From Pseudarthrobacter phenanthrenivorans Sphe3 (lineage in GTDB: Bacteria > Actinomycetota > Actinomycetes > Actinomycetales > Micrococcaceae), in contig NC_015145.1 in assembly GCF_000189535.1 (NCBI RefSeq), positions 930,001 to 994,000 of the forward strand: a DNA stretch of 64,000 bases, given 5' to 3'. Made by a program: the position numbers and the translations under genes. Shown here piece by piece: positions 27,346 through 36,479 of the stretch. The notes beneath the pieces were generated by a model. It made no database searches. It saw only the letters and a list, made by a program, of their open reading frames with translations, and was not told the origin of the DNA. Each line of letters starts with the position of its first letter. Position 1 is the first letter of the stretch.

Positions 27346-29964
27346 CTAGGACATCACGATGGCGTTATCAAATCGAGATTTATCTGGGCGTTCGCTGGTG
27401 GTTACCTGTCCCAATGCAGCTGACAGGTAGGGAGCTGTCCGGCTCGCCGGGGTTGCGGCGACTGCTGCGGGCGGCCCGCTCGCAATGATCTGCCCGCCTT
27501 TGTCGCCGCCCGAGGGCCCGAGGTCCATCACCCAATCGGCGCCGGCCACCACAGCCATGTCATGCTCAACAACCACAACCGAATTTCCGGCGTCCACCAG
27601 CCCTTGGAGCTGTACCATGAGCAGCTGGACATCGGCGGGGTGCAGGCCGGTGGTGGGTTCATCCAGCAGGTAGAGCGTGTGGCCGCGCTGTGTCCGCTGG
27701 AGCTCGGTGGCCAGCTTGATGCGCTGCGCTTCGCCGCCGGAAAGTTCGGTGGCGGGCTGTCCCAGCCGCAGGTAGCCCAGGCCAACATCCTGCAGGCTCT
27801 TGAGGCTCCTCGCCGCAGCGGGGATGCCGGCCAGGAAACCAGCGGCGGCGTCAACGGTCAAAGCCAGGACCTCCGCGATGTTCTTTCCGTGGTACTCCAC
27901 CTCGAGCGTCTGCGGGTTGTAGCGCGATCCGGAGCATTCCGGGCACGGACCGTAGCTGCCGGGCAGGAAGAGCAGTTCGACGGCGACAAACCCCTCGCCC
28001 TGGCAGGTTTCGCAGCGCCCGCCCGCCACATTGAAAGAGAATCTTCCGGCTCCGAAGCCGCGTGCCCTGGCCTGTTCGGTGGCGGCGTATTCCTTCCGGA
28101 CAGCGTCGAATAGACCTGTGTAGGTGGCCAGATTGGAGCGCGGGGTCCGACCGATGGGTTTTTGGTCCACGGTCACCAGGCGGTGGATCCGGTGGGTTCC
28201 GTCCACGGATCCGAGTGTCAGCGGTCCGGCCTCCTCGTCCTGCTCCAGCGGTGCTTTCAGGCCGGCGCCGACCACTTCGCCGAGTACTTTGCCCACAAGC
28301 GTGGACTTCCCGGAACCTGAAACCCCTGTCACGGCGGTCAGGACGCCCAAGGGAAAACGGGCATTAATTCCGCGGAGGTTGTGCCGGGTGATGTCCTTCA
28401 ATTCCAGCCATTCGGCGGGTTCCCTGAGCTGCCTGGCGTTCGAGCCGGCACCGTCGCCGCCGCCTGCAGCGGGCACTTCAGCCGGGCCGGGCCCGGCCAG
28501 GTGGGTGCCGCCGTCGAACAGGAAAGGCCTGGTGACGGACGCCTCAATTCCAGCGAGGCCCTCCACCGGCCCGCTGTACAGCACCTCCCCGCCGCCTTCG
28601 CCGGCACGGGGACCGACGTCCACCAGCCAGTCCGCCCGGCGGACAACGTCCATGTTGTGCTCCACCACGAATACCGAGTTGCCGGATGCCTTCAGCTGCT
28701 CCAGGACTTCCAGGAGGGGCTCGGCGTCGGCAGGATGGAGTCCGGCGGAGGGCTCGTCCAGCACGTAGATCACGCCGAACAGGCCGGAGCGCAGCTGCGT
28801 GGCAATCCGGAGCCGCTGCATTTCGCCGGGCGAGAGGGTGGGTGTGGCACGGCCCAGCGCCAGGTAGCCGAGTCCGAGGTCCAGCAGGACGGTGATCCGC
28901 TGGAGCAGGTCGCGGGTGATGGCCACGGCCACCTCATTGGATTCTCCGGAGAGCTGCGTGCGGGAGGCCGTGCCGGCGTCGTTCAATGCCGCGGTGGGAC
29001 GGACAGCCTCGGCGAGTTCTGCCATGGGAAGCCGGTTGAGCTCGGCAATAGTCCGGCCCGCGAACGTCACGGCCAGGGCTTCCGGCGTCAGCCCGGTGCC
29101 TGCGCAGCGGGGGCAGGGACCGGATTCCATGTAGGCCAGCACGCGTTCGCGCATGGAGGCGCTCTGCGAATCTGCCAGGGTATGGAGCACGTAGCTCCGG
29201 GCGCTCCAGAACCGCCCCTTGTACGGTTTGGCCACGCGGTCACGCTGCGGGGTCACCTCCACTACGGGCTGCTCCTCCGTGAAGAGAATCCAGTCCCGGT
29301 GTTCCTTGGGCAGCTTGCGCCACGGCGTATCGACGTCGTAACCCAGGTGGGTGAGGATGTCCCGCAGGTTTTTCCCCTGCCAGGCGCCGGGCCAGGCGGC
29401 GATGGCACCCTCGCGGATGGTCAGGGACGGGTCCGGAACCAGGGAGGATTCGGTGACCGTGTGCGCCACGCCCAGGCCGTGGCATTCGCGGCAGGCGCCG
29501 GCGGTTGTGTTGGGGGAGAAGGCGTCCGAGTCCAGCTGGGTGCTGCCCGCCGGGTACGTGCCTGCCCGGGAGAAAAGCATGCGCAGGGAGTTGGAAAGCG
29601 TGGTGACGGTCCCCACGGTGGACCTGCTGCTGGGTGCGCCGCGGCGCTGTTGAAGCGCGACGGCGGGCGGCAGCCCGCTGATCAGCTCCACCTTGGGATT
29701 GTGCCCCTGCTGGATCAGGCGGCGGGCATATGGCGCCACCGACTCGAAGTACCGCCGCTGCGCCTCGGCGTAGATGGTCCCGAACGCCAGCGATGACTTG
29801 CCGGATCCCGAAACGCCGGTAAACGCCACGATCGCGTCCCGCGGGACGTCCACATCCACGTTCCGGAGGTTGTTTTCGCGGGCACCCCGGACCCGGACAA
29901 AACCATCTGCCGCCGGGGCCGGGGCCGGGTACTGCAGGTCATCAGTGTGCTTGGCGTTCTGCAT
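27346..29964 (-). CDS. Compact UvrA-like excinuclease ATPase
   Basis: An 872-residue UvrA-family tandem ABC ATPase, about 80 residues shorter than the main UvrA. Walker A motifs are GVSGSGKSSLAFG near the N-terminus and GVSGSGKSTLVGK in the second half. Signatures are LSPGEMQRL and LSGGEAQRIK, with DEPSAGLHPAD and DEPTTGLHPAD. Zinc modules CRECHGLG...CPRCAGTG and CETCQGEG...CPECSGSR are present. Shorter UvrA classes of this kind usually lack the UvrB-binding domain and are linked to DNA damage or drug resistance, so this is probably not the primary uvrA. The ATG at 29964 is preferred; ATG at 30000 is possible and would abut the divergent deaminase start. Confidence 0.87.
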   Translation of the reverse strand: MQNAKHTDDLQYPAPAPAADGFVRVRGARENNLRNVDVDVPRDAIVAFTGVSGSGKSSLAFGTIYAEAQRRYFESVAPYARRLIQQGHNPKVELISGLPPAVALQQRRGAPSSRSTVGTVTTLSNSLRMLFSRAGTYPAGSTQLDSDAFSPNTTAGACRECHGLGVAHTVTESSLVPDPSLTIREGAIAAWPGAWQGKNLRDILTHLGYDVDTPWRKLPKEHRDWILFTEEQPVVEVTPQRDRVAKPYKGRFWSARSYVLHTLADSQSASMRERVLAYMESGPCPRCAGTGLTPEALAVTFAGRTIAELNRLPMAELAEAVRPTAALNDAGTASRTQLSGESNEVAVAITRDLLQRITVLLDLGLGYLALGRATPTLSPGEMQRLRIATQLRSGLFGVIYVLDEPSAGLHPADAEPLLEVLEQLKASGNSVFVVEHNMDVVRRADWLVDVGPRAGEGGGEVLYSGPVEGLAGIEASVTRPFLFDGGTHLAGPGPAEVPAAGGGDGAGSNARQLREPAEWLELKDITRHNLRGINARFPLGVLTAVTGVSGSGKSTLVGKVLGEVVGAGLKAPLEQDEEAGPLTLGSVDGTHRIHRLVTVDQKPIGRTPRSNLATYTGLFDAVRKEYAATEQARARGFGAGRFSFNVAGGRCETCQGEGFVAVELLFLPGSYGPCPECSGSRYNPQTLEVEYHGKNIAEVLALTVDAAAGFLAGIPAAARSLKSLQDVGLGYLRLGQPATELSGGEAQRIKLATELQRTQRGHTLYLLDEPTTGLHPADVQLLMVQLQGLVDAGNSVVVVEHDMAVVAGADWVMDLGPSGGDKGGQIIASGPPAAVAATPASRTAPYLSAALGQVTTSERPDKSRFDNAIVMS

Positions 29965-30012
29965 TGGCTCGACTCTAGTGGTGATTCCGGCATTGGGCAT
30001 TATCCTGACCCG

Positions 30013-31077
30013 ATGGATAACTTTGCGGGCGATACTGCCGTGCCTGACACCGAAGCCGATTCGGCGGGGCAGGAGGTGCCGGGCAGGCTCCTGCCGCTGG
30101 CTGAGCTGCACTTGCACATCGAGGGAACCCTCCAGCCCGAGCTGATCTTCGCACTGGCGGAGCGGAACGGCATCTCCCTGCCGTACTCGGGCCTGGACGA
30201 GCTGCGCGAAAAATACGAGTTCACCGACCTGCAGTCCTTCCTGGACCTCTACTACGCCAACATGGCTGTGCTGCAGACGGAAGAGGACTTTGCCGACATG
30301 ACCCGGGCCTACCTGGAGCGGGCCGCCGTTGCCGGGGTCCGGCACGCCGAAATCATGATGGATCCGCAGGCCCACCTCTCCCGCGGAATCGCCCTCGAAA
30401 CGTGCGTCAACGGCGTCGCATCAGTCCTGGCCACAGCGCAGGAAGAGTACGGGATCTCCACCCTGCTGATCGCCGCGTTCCTCCGCGATCTTTCCGAGGA
30501 GTCTGCCTTGGAAGTGCTGGACGGCCTGCTGGCCATGAATGCCCCCATCGGCGCCATCGGACTGGACTCGGCCGAGGTGGGCAACCCGCCGTCCAAGTTT
30601 GAGCGGCTCTATGCCAAGGCCCGCGAAGCAGGCCTGCGGCTCACCGCCCACGCAGGCGAGGAGGGACCGCCGTCGTACATCATTGAAGCCCTGGACATCC
30701 TGGGCGTGGAGCGCATTGACCACGGTATCCGCTGCATGGATGATCCTGACCTGGTGGAGCGCCTGGTGGATGCGCGCATCCCGCTGACGGTGTGTCCGCT
30801 CTCCAACGTCAGGCTGCGGGCCGTGGACACCCTGGCAGACCACCCGTTGCCGGCCATGCTGGCTGCAGGTTTGAACGTGTCCGTGAACTCGGATGACCCG
30901 GCATATTTTGGCGGGTACGTGGACGACAATTTCGTCCAGCTGCAAGCCGTGTTCGAGCTCTCCGACTTCGACAAGGCCCGGCTGGCCGCCAACTCCATCC
31001 ATTCGTCCTTCGCCTCGGAGGAGCGCAAGGCCGAACTGCTGGACGAACTGAACGGCGGAGAGGGCGCGCGTACGTGA
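30013..31077 (+). CDS. Adenine/adenosine deaminase (likely adenine deaminase type)
   Basis: A 354-residue zinc amidohydrolase of the adenosine deaminase superfamily. Metal and catalytic motifs are HLHIEGTL, TAHAGEEG, ERIDHGIRC and VNSDDPAYFGG. The blocks DLQSFLDLYYANMAVLQTEEDF, GLDSAEVGNPPSKF (first given in part) and HAGEEGPPSYI resemble the Aah1-type adenine deaminases more than classical adenosine deaminases, so adenine is the likelier substrate, yielding hypoxanthine in purine salvage. A 30-residue acidic N-terminal extension precedes the domain. The ATG at 30013 is chosen. It is divergent from the UvrA-like gene, with under 50 bases between them. Confidence 0.88.
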   Translation: MDNFAGDTAVPDTEADSAGQEVPGRLLPLAELHLHIEGTLQPELIFALAERNGISLPYSGLDELREKYEFTDLQSFLDLYYANMAVLQTEEDFADMTRAYLERAAVAGVRHAEIMMDPQAHLSRGIALETCVNGVASVLATAQEEYGISTLLIAAFLRDLSEESALEVLDGLLAMNAPIGAIGLDSAEVGNPPSKFERLYAKAREAGLRLTAHAGEEGPPSYIIEALDILGVERIDHGIRCMDDPDLVERLVDARIPLTVCPLSNVRLRAVDTLADHPLPAMLAAGLNVSVNSDDPAYFGGYVDDNFVQLQAVFELSDFDKARLAANSIHSSFASEERKAELLDELNGGEGART

Positions 31078-31091
31078 TTCGTCACCAGTGG

Positions 31092-31115
31092 GTTGCCTGA
31101 CGTGTCCCAGGCAAC
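31092..31115 (+). terminator. Hairpin after the deaminase gene
   Basis: Arms GTTGCCTG (31092-31099) and CAGGCAAC (31108-31115) with an 8-base loop, 14 bases after the deaminase stop. It lacks a T run, so termination is plausible but weak. The rest of 31078-31354 shows no gene; AAAGGGG at its end is the ribosome site for the next gene. Confidence 0.5.
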
Positions 31116-31354
31116 AACCGCTCCAACATGCCGCTAAACTAGGTGCCGCAGGCGTGTCTGGGAAGTGCAGTGTGGCACCCATGTCAGCGCTCAGGGTTGT
31201 GCAGTCAGCCCATTTTCCCGAGACCTCAGCCTCAGTTGTTGGGACGTCCGCTTAATAGTCGGTCACGACACGCAGTGTTAACCATTTCAAGTCGCGCGAT
31301 TTAACAGGCAATTGGCAAGATGCCTAAGACCGATCGCTTTTATAAAGGGGAATC

Positions 31355-32287
31355 ATGGCCAAGTCCACCGCAGAAAACACCTTCCTTCGCCTCAAGACCG
31401 TGCTGGATGTCCTGACCGAAGGTGTGTGGTCCGGCGATGCACTGAACGCCGGCCAGGTACTTGCGGAGGCTACGGCACGCGTGCCGTTCAACGAGCACGA
31501 AGCCGAACTGCTCAGCGGTGGAATTCCCCGCGGGCACAAGACGCTCACCTCAGCTACCGCAAAGCTGGTCAAGGCCGGCTGGCTGGTCAAGGGCCGCTCC
31601 GGCTGGACCATCACTGACGAAGGTATGCGTGCCACCGTGGCCTTCCCGGATGCCGTGTCCTTTGCCACCGCGCTCGACGCCGGCACTCCGGTCCCGGCCG
31701 ACGTCCAGGTTCCCACCGCTCCCGAGGGCTTCGTCCGCAAGACCGTGGCCGCCCCCGAAACTGCAGCCCCGGTGGCCGGCAAGGCCGAGCCCAAGAAGCC
31801 CGCCAAGAAGGCCCCCGCAAAGAAGGCCGCTGCCGCCGTGGGCAAGGCAGCCAAGGTGCTCGAGGACGCCGTCGAACCTGTTGTGAAGGCCGTGCGCAAG
31901 GGCAAGACGGCCCCGGCCAAGAGCGAGGAGCCCGCTGCAGCTGCAGTTGCCGCCGAGCCGCTGGAGGACGCGGACGTGGAGACGCACCCGCAGCCCGAGG
32001 CCGTGGCTCTGGCCGGTGACTTCAACACCATCCTGGGCGCCCCGGAAAACTGGGCGCCGCAGTACGACGAAGCCCAGATGGAGTTCGATTTCCTGGACCA
32101 GCTCTGGAAGAAGAGCGCGGAGCTTCCTGCGGGTTACTACACCTTCAAGATCGCCCTGAACCGCTCCTGGGATGAGAACTACGGTGCGTTCGGCACGTTC
32201 GATGGCCCCAACCACGAACTGCACCATGCCGGCGGGACCGTCACCATCCGTTACAACCACACCACCCGCGACATCACCATCAACTAA
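31355..32287 (+). CDS. Winged-helix-like / Lys-Ala-rich linker / pullulanase X25-like fusion protein
   Basis: A 310-residue protein with three parts. Residues about 1-100 contain a helical region and LVKAGWLVKGRSGWTITDEG, the wing-like ending seen in Mrr_N-type winged helices. Residues about 130-205 are rich in Lys, Ala and Pro (EPKKPAKKAPAKKAAA), like histone H1-type or nucleoid-binding tails. Residues about 222-310 (VALAGDFNTILGAPENW to the end, with SWDENYG and VTIRYNHTTRDIT) match the X25-type domain found in secreted actinobacterial pullulanases and amylases. No signal peptide is present, so this X25 domain should be cytosolic. AAAGGGG precedes the ATG. Function is unknown; a DNA-binding protein that senses glycogen or a related glucan is one possibility. 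Confidence 0.75.
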   Translation: MAKSTAENTFLRLKTVLDVLTEGVWSGDALNAGQVLAEATARVPFNEHEAELLSGGIPRGHKTLTSATAKLVKAGWLVKGRSGWTITDEGMRATVAFPDAVSFATALDAGTPVPADVQVPTAPEGFVRKTVAAPETAAPVAGKAEPKKPAKKAPAKKAAAAVGKAAKVLEDAVEPVVKAVRKGKTAPAKSEEPAAAAVAAEPLEDADVETHPQPEAVALAGDFNTILGAPENWAPQYDEAQMEFDFLDQLWKKSAELPAGYYTFKIALNRSWDENYGAFGTFDGPNHELHHAGGTVTIRYNHTTRDITIN

Positions 32288-32297
32288 CGGGTTGCCT

Positions 32298-32373
32298 CCC
32301 CTCCCAACTAGGTAGCGCTAAGTGTCGTTTTGGCGGCTCAAAACGACACTTACTGCTACCTAGTTGGGAGGGG
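32298..32373. repeat. REP-like long palindrome, copy 1
   Basis: Two 35-base arms (32298-32332 and 32339-32373) around a 6-base loop GCGGCT pair at 33 of 35 positions. The arm core begins AACTAGGTAGCGCTAAGTG and ends GTCGTTTTG, and the outer ends are CCCCTCCC/GGGAGGGG. The same core occurs in copy 2 at 36480-36539. It lies between two same-direction genes and starts 10 bases after a stop codon, so it could also stop transcription. Confidence 0.9.
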
Positions 32374-32398
32374 CGGCGCGGACTTTCGGGGAGGCACC

Positions 32399-32719
32399 AT
32401 GGCGAGGCACGCAGGTTCGGCATCCGAGCCGGAGTCCTCCGATGCCGGGTCCGTCCGGCTGAATGCGCGGGTTTACGGCCTGGTGCAGGGGGTCGGCTTC
32501 CGCTACTGGACCATCGGCAAGGCGGAGGAGCTCGGCCTTGCGGGCACCGTGGAGAATCTCGACGACGGCTCAGTGGCACTGGTTGCCGAGGGACCCGCCT
32601 GGAAAATCCACGAACTCCGGGAGTGGCTGAATTCCGGCCAAACGCCCGGAAGGGTGGAGCGGGTGGAAGACTCCCTGTCCGCGGCCGAGGGCAGCTTCCA
32701 GGGCTTCCGGGCGCGCTGA
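32399..32719 (+). CDS. acyP: Acylphosphatase
   Basis: A 106-residue acylphosphatase, which hydrolyses acyl phosphates in the cytosol. The signature VYGLVQGVGFRYWTIGKAEELG includes the phosphate-binding loop and catalytic Arg; the catalytic Asn is in GTVENLDDGSV. GGGGAGG precedes the ATG at 32399 at good spacing. About 15 extra N-terminal residues precede the family core. An upstream in-frame start at 32330 lies within the palindromic repeat and is rejected. Confidence 0.93.
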   Translation: MARHAGSASEPESSDAGSVRLNARVYGLVQGVGFRYWTIGKAEELGLAGTVENLDDGSVALVAEGPAWKIHELREWLNSGQTPGRVERVEDSLSAAEGSFQGFRAR

Positions 32720-32742
32720 CTCCCGTCCCCTTTTGCCAGGGC

Positions 32743-35700
32743 TTACTCCCGCGGGCTGAGCCCCAGGAAGGCCCCCAGTTCCTCCAGCGCCGCCGGCTTG
32801 TGTGGCATGTAACTGGTCAGTTCGGGGGAGCGGATGATTACTGCCCGCCACTGGCCCCGCGATACCGCAACGTTGATCCGGTTCCGGTTCAGCAGGAACT
32901 CGGCGCCCCGCGGCGCCTCGGCCACAGCGGAGCACGCCATGGACACAATCACCACGGGCGCCTCCTGGCCCTGGAACTTGTCCACGGTTCCCACCCTGAC
33001 CTTCGCCAGCCCGGCCTCTTCCAGGGCTTTCCGGACCAGGTGGACCTGGGCGTTGTAGGCAGCCACCACCAGGACGTCCTCCTGGTCCAGCGGCCGGACT
33101 TCGCTTTCCGCCCCGGGCGTCCACTTAAGGCCAAGGTGCCGCCGTACCTGGCGGACCACCTCCGCGGCCTCTTCCGCCGACGCGGTGGCATTGCCGGTGT
33201 GCTCAACCAGCACAGTCTCGACGCCGGGCGGCAGCCCTTCCAGCTTGCGCAGCGACGCCGCCGGCGCGGACTGCAGCTTTCCCTCGTAGCTGAGCCGGGA
33301 CACGGCACGGCACAGGTCCGGGTGCATCCGCCAGCTGTCCGCCAGGAAGTAGCCAAGGCTTGCCGGCAGCGTGGCGTGCCCGGCGGCAAGCCAGCCGAGG
33401 GCCGAATCATCAACCGGCTCCGGATGGGCGCCCTGGGTTACTTGGGGGAGCTGCTGCGGATCACCCAGCAGGAGCAGGCGCTTCGCGGCACGCGACACCG
33501 CCAGGGTGTTGGCCAGGGAGAACTGCCCGGCCTCGTCGATCACCAGGAGGTCAAGCGATCCGGCGGGGACCTCCTTGCCCGTCATGGTCCATGCGGTTCC
33601 ACCCACCAGGCAGCCGCCGGGCGACGCGAGCAGCTGGGCGACGTCGCCCTCGGCCTGGAGCGCCCAAGGCACTTCATGCGGTGCATTCAGCTTTTTGGCG
33701 ACAACAGTGGGCGGGACGCCGCCGGCCGCAATGGCACAGCAGAGCAGGTTTTCCACCACATTGTGTGACTGGCCCACCACGCCGATCTTCCAGCCTTCGG
33801 CGACCAGCCGACCAATGACATGCGCGCCGACATGGGTCTTCCCCGTCCCGGGCGGGCCTTGCACCGCAAGGTACGAGTGGTCGAGGTCCCGCAGGGATGC
33901 CGTGATGGCAGATGCGTAGTCAACGGAGCCCTCGTCGGCCTGGCGCACGTCCACAGGACCGGCCAGTGTCCTGAACCGCGGCGGCTGCTTGCGCAGGATG
34001 TCCAGGCCCGGGTGGGCCGGCAGCGACGGGAGGGTGGAGCCAACCACCTGGGCAATGTCAGCAAGGGCAGCTTCGATGCTGGCAGTGGCCAGCGGCTGGT
34101 CTTCGGTGAGGGCGACGGGCAGGTGGGGGTACGCGGCGACCTTTCCGGATTCCCGTTCGGCAATAGTGATGATGGTGTGCTCCGGGTTGTCCGGCGCGGG
34201 TGCCAGTTCGCTGATTCTTGTGCCGAAAGAGTAGGCCCTGGCACCGGGGGCAGCATCCGCGGCTGCCATGCCGTCCGGGGGCGGCGCGTCGTAGAGCCGG
34301 CACCAGCTGGAGTCCGGACGGAAATCCGAGCCCTCGGCCATGGTGCCCCGAAGCCGCAGGACGCGGGTGCGCATGCGTTCCCTGGGCTTGGCGAGGGCCC
34401 AATCGGAGGTGACCTCTGCCGAGGAGACCACGAACACGTTCCGCTGGTCCGCCCAGTTTTCGATCGGCGCCTCAACCCGGTCGAAGTGCTGCCACCAGAA
34501 CTGCTTGCGTTCGCGGCGGTGGTACCCGGTGGCGGCGGCCACCATGGCGATGGCCCGTTCATCATTGGTCCACGGCCGGCTGTCCGGGATGCCCGCCAGG
34601 TACTCACGCAGCCTGGTTTCCGCGGGAGTCTCCTCCGTGGCTGACGGGCTTTCGGAAGGCAGCGCTGCAGGGGACGGTTCCGCAGCAGGCAGGGCGGACG
34701 GTGCAGCCGGAGTCGCTGTCACTCCGGCCTGCGGTGCCACCGCCAGGAGCCAGTCCCGGAGCCGGAGCGTGGACAGGCAGTCGTACTGGTTGTAGTCCGA
34801 AATGGAGGCCAAAATCCTGTCCGCTTCCGCGGCGTTGCCTGCATCCCGGGCGGCGCAGTAGGCGGCATAGGCCACTACCGAAGCGCCGGCGTCTTTCACA
34901 TCACCGGAGCGCAGGTTGTTGCCCATGTAGAGCGGCTCGAGTTTCTTGATGGAGTAGGACGCCTCCGAGATCCGCAGCGAATGCCGGACCGTGGCGTACA
35001 GATCCACCAGCAGCCCTTGGCGGAGCCAGCTGTCCACTGTTTCCTCCCCGGCCTGGTGCGCCAGGGAGAGGTTGCGAAGGGCAGTCTTTTCGTAGGCGGC
35101 GTAGTGGTAGACGTGCATGTCAGGGAAGCGGGAGCGTCGTTCCTCGACATACTCCAGGAAGTCCAGGAAGGCCCGACGCTCCTGAGTCCGGGAGTGCGCC
35201 CAGAACGGGCGGAACACTGGTTCCCCGGCAGCACCGGGAACAGGGGCCTCCACCACCCCGAACAGGTACTCGATGCCCCAGGCTCCGGTGGCAGGATCCT
35301 GCCAGAGGGGATCGCCTTCGAAATCGAAGAAGATGTCGCCGGGGCTGGGTGGCGGGAGCAGCCCGATGGTGTTCCCGGGCAGGACTGTGAACGAGACAGT
35401 GTGCGGCTTGCCGTCCTTGGTAAACGTCCGGGAGCCCGACGGGGCTTCCAGCCCCAGCTGCATCCGGGCCTGGGCCCGCAGCCGGACGACGGAATTCCTG
35501 GCATCCTCCGCGGGCATGGCCGCAAGCTCTTCGATGGTGGTGATGCCCGCAGCCTGCAGCTTCTTCCGCTGCACCACCGACATCCCTGCAACCATCAGCA
35601 GGTCGCGGTGCAGCTGCACCTGCTCCGCACAGTAATCGCACCGCCCGCAGTGGACGGTTCCGGGCTGCTGCCACTGGACCGCGCCGTCCGTTTCCCGGTG

Positions 35701-36372
35701 CTGCGCTGTCAGCTGGCGGAAGCGCCGGCGTCGTTCGCGGAACACCGGCAACAGGTCCGGCAGGGAGTGGCTGCTGCGGAGCCAGTCCTCGCCCACCCGG
35801 GTGCCAAGCACCAGGGTGACCACCGGCGATGGCTCGAGCCCCATGCCCAGCAACTGGTCCCCGTAAGCCGCAAGCTGCAGGAGGGCGCCGACTTTCGCGT
35901 GCCGGGCAAGCTTCGTGTCCCAGACCTCGTACCGGCCAGGTTCTCCGGTGCCCGCGGCCTCGTTGACCAGGAAGTCCGCGTAGCCCAGGAACTCCCCGTC
36001 AAAGAAGGTTGCCTGAAACACCACGTCCGCGCCGGACCGCAGGGCAAGCTCGGTCTCCGCATGCTTGGCCTGCAGATCGCCGCGGAGGTTCTGGCCGCGT
36101 TCCAGTGAATAGACACCGCCGCCCCGGCCGGCGTCCCACTCCCCATACTTGCGGATCAGGCTTGCCAGGACAGTCTGTTCGTGGTGATCGCCCAGTTCGC
36201 CGGCACGGACCTGCATCTCGTCTGCGGGGAACTCCGCCTTGGGGGACCGGCCCAGCTTCTCGTCCAGGATCCGGAGCGTGCGGTACTCACATTCGCTGGC
36301 GGCCACCAAATCGCTGGCGGAAAATACCAGGTCCGGCGGCGCACCAGCCACAGCGGCTTCGAGCAAGAACAC
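32743..36372 (-). CDS. TM0106-type RecB-like nuclease fused to a superfamily 1 helicase
   Basis: A 1209-residue fusion. Residues about 1-280 form a RecB/Cas4-like nuclease region (GYADFLVNE, YEVWDTKLARH, QLAAYGDQL and the Cys cluster VHCGRCDYCAEQ that could hold an Fe-S cluster). Residues about 330-560 contain an RNase H-like segment (IFFDFEGDPLWQDP, HYAAYEKTAL, YNQYDCLST). The C-terminal half is an SF1 helicase of the Upf1/Dna2 type: Walker A GPPGTGKTHVG (near 840), LLVIDEAGQFS, GDPQQLPQV, VGTVDKFQGQEAPVVI and NVAVSRGQ. It likely processes DNA or RNA-DNA ends, but the exact role of the family is unknown. It converges on acyP. Confidence 0.88.
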   Translation of the reverse strand: MFLLEAAVAGAPPDLVFSASDLVAASECEYRTLRILDEKLGRSPKAEFPADEMQVRAGELGDHHEQTVLASLIRKYGEWDAGRGGGVYSLERGQNLRGDLQAKHAETELALRSGADVVFQATFFDGEFLGYADFLVNEAAGTGEPGRYEVWDTKLARHAKVGALLQLAAYGDQLLGMGLEPSPVVTLVLGTRVGEDWLRSSHSLPDLLPVFRERRRRFRQLTAQHRETDGAVQWQQPGTVHCGRCDYCAEQVQLHRDLLMVAGMSVVQRKKLQAAGITTIEELAAMPAEDARNSVVRLRAQARMQLGLEAPSGSRTFTKDGKPHTVSFTVLPGNTIGLLPPPSPGDIFFDFEGDPLWQDPATGAWGIEYLFGVVEAPVPGAAGEPVFRPFWAHSRTQERRAFLDFLEYVEERRSRFPDMHVYHYAAYEKTALRNLSLAHQAGEETVDSWLRQGLLVDLYATVRHSLRISEASYSIKKLEPLYMGNNLRSGDVKDAGASVVAYAAYCAARDAGNAAEADRILASISDYNQYDCLSTLRLRDWLLAVAPQAGVTATPAAPSALPAAEPSPAALPSESPSATEETPAETRLREYLAGIPDSRPWTNDERAIAMVAAATGYHRRERKQFWWQHFDRVEAPIENWADQRNVFVVSSAEVTSDWALAKPRERMRTRVLRLRGTMAEGSDFRPDSSWCRLYDAPPPDGMAAADAAPGARAYSFGTRISELAPAPDNPEHTIITIAERESGKVAAYPHLPVALTEDQPLATASIEAALADIAQVVGSTLPSLPAHPGLDILRKQPPRFRTLAGPVDVRQADEGSVDYASAITASLRDLDHSYLAVQGPPGTGKTHVGAHVIGRLVAEGWKIGVVGQSHNVVENLLCCAIAAGGVPPTVVAKKLNAPHEVPWALQAEGDVAQLLASPGGCLVGGTAWTMTGKEVPAGSLDLLVIDEAGQFSLANTLAVSRAAKRLLLLGDPQQLPQVTQGAHPEPVDDSALGWLAAGHATLPASLGYFLADSWRMHPDLCRAVSRLSYEGKLQSAPAASLRKLEGLPPGVETVLVEHTGNATASAEEAAEVVRQVRRHLGLKWTPGAESEVRPLDQEDVLVVAAYNAQVHLVRKALEEAGLAKVRVGTVDKFQGQEAPVVIVSMACSAVAEAPRGAEFLLNRNRINVAVSRGQWRAVIIRSPELTSYMPHKPAALEELGAFLGLSPRE

Positions 36373-36479
36373 GGGGCCTCCCCATCGACAGCCGGGCCGT
36401 CAATCGCCGGGCCGGAGGAGGATTCCCCTGGCCCTGAACCAAAGCTAGCAAGAGGCACCGACAAACAGCCGGGCCCCGG

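Noticed and set aside
29965..30375. N-terminal extension of the UvrA-like protein by 137 residues
   Set aside because: It lies over the deaminase coding region on the other strand and has no UvrA similarity.
32298..32373. CRISPR or insertion sequence end
   Set aside because: There is no spacer array and no transposase; the element is a single hairpin with a second isolated copy.
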